NCBI GenBank assembly: GCA_002841035.1
Contig: PHDR01000220.1
Coordinates: 1 to 5,267 of the forward strand
Direction of reading: 5' to 3'
DNA length: 5,267 nucleotides
Source of the DNA: Bacteroidetes bacterium HGW-Bacteroidetes-12
Lineage (GTDB): Bacteria > Bacteroidota > Bacteroidia > Flavobacteriales_E > Vicingaceae
Of the stretch, positions 5,157 to 5,267 are shown piece by piece. The position numbers were made by a program, and so were the translations under genes. The first letter of the stretch is position 1. Each line of letters begins with the position of its first letter. The notes under the pieces were generated by a model. It had not been told where the DNA came from and did no database searches. It saw nothing but the letters and a program-made list of their open reading frames with translations.

Positions 5157-5267
5157 ATGAAAATAGGTATCGAAGGTCAAAGATTATTTCGTGTAAAAAA
5201 ACACGGAATGGATATGGTTGCACTTGAGCTGATTAAAAATCTCCAGAAAATTGATTTGATCAATGAA
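5157..5267 (+). CDS. Putative family 4-type glycosyltransferase, N-terminus (cut by window edge)
   Basis: Thirty-seven codons are visible from the ATG at 5157: MKIGIEGQRLFRVKKHGMDM, then VALELIKNLQKIDLINE. The opening beta-strand (MKIGIEGQ), followed by a loop with a glycine (KKHGMD) and a helix (VALELIKNLQ), resembles the N-terminal Rossmann start of GT-B glycosyltransferases, family 4 (glycosyl transferases group 1), as I recall them from Bacteroidota. It starts 12 nt after the stop of the family 2 enzyme on the same strand, so the two are probably co-transcribed in a polysaccharide or glycan assembly cluster. No Shine-Dalgarno sequence is seen. The donor-binding C-terminal domain is outside the window, so sugar and acceptor are unknown. 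Confidence 0.7.
   Translation, partial: MKIGIEGQRLFRVKKHGMDMVALELIKNLQKIDLINE

Noticed and set aside
1..5267. A novel defence, mobile or regulatory system
   Set aside because: Nearly all of the window is a canonical ribosomal protein operon; the rest is two partial glycosyltransferase genes. No transposase, integrase, repeat array or unknown conserved gene is visible.

Overview
The window is AT-rich, tightly packed bacterial DNA that most resembles Bacteroidota, probably Flavobacteriia. Three things point there. The ribosomal protein sequences have that flavour: S10 begins SQKIRIKLKSYDFNLVD, L22 carries an N-terminal extension leading to FAKLNNCPTSPRKMR, and L2 reads NPVDHPMGGGEG. The end of fusA lies directly in front of rpsJ with no tuf gene between them. 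Start codons mostly follow A/T-rich stretches without a Shine-Dalgarno sequence. The lineage is inferred from recalled family features, not from a search.

Positions 1-4698 are one minus-strand transcription unit, the str/S10 operon. In transcription order it holds the last codons of fusA (EF-G), then rpsJ (S10), rplC (L3), rplD (L4), rplW (L23), rplB (L2), rpsS (S19), rplV (L22), rpsC (S3) and the first 99 codons of rplP (L16), which runs off the left edge. The order is the canonical bacterial one and all eight internal genes are intact. Spacers are mostly 1-22 nt. The exceptions are rpsJ-rplC (49 nt), rplW-rplB (65 nt, with a small G/C hairpin) and rpsC-rplP (60 nt, with a GC-rich palindrome). 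Together these genes build the 50S region around the exit tunnel and peptidyl-transferase centre and parts of the 30S head.

Positions 4680-5267 are a different locus on the plus strand. They hold the C-terminal part of a membrane-bound family 2 glycosyltransferase (QRRRW motif followed by three membrane segments), then, 12 nt later, the first 37 codons of a second glycosyltransferase-like protein. This looks like the end of one gene and the start of the next in a polysaccharide-synthesis cluster.

The most notable point is the join at about 4680-4698. fusA (minus) and the family 2 glycosyltransferase (plus) both lose their 5' parts at the same place, and about 20 bases can be read sensibly in both genes. 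That is what an assembly chimera through a short shared word would look like; a real breakpoint by microhomology is the alternative. No new biological system is visible. No stretch longer than 300 bases lacks a gene, and no tRNA, rRNA, CRISPR, IS element or clear terminator was seen.
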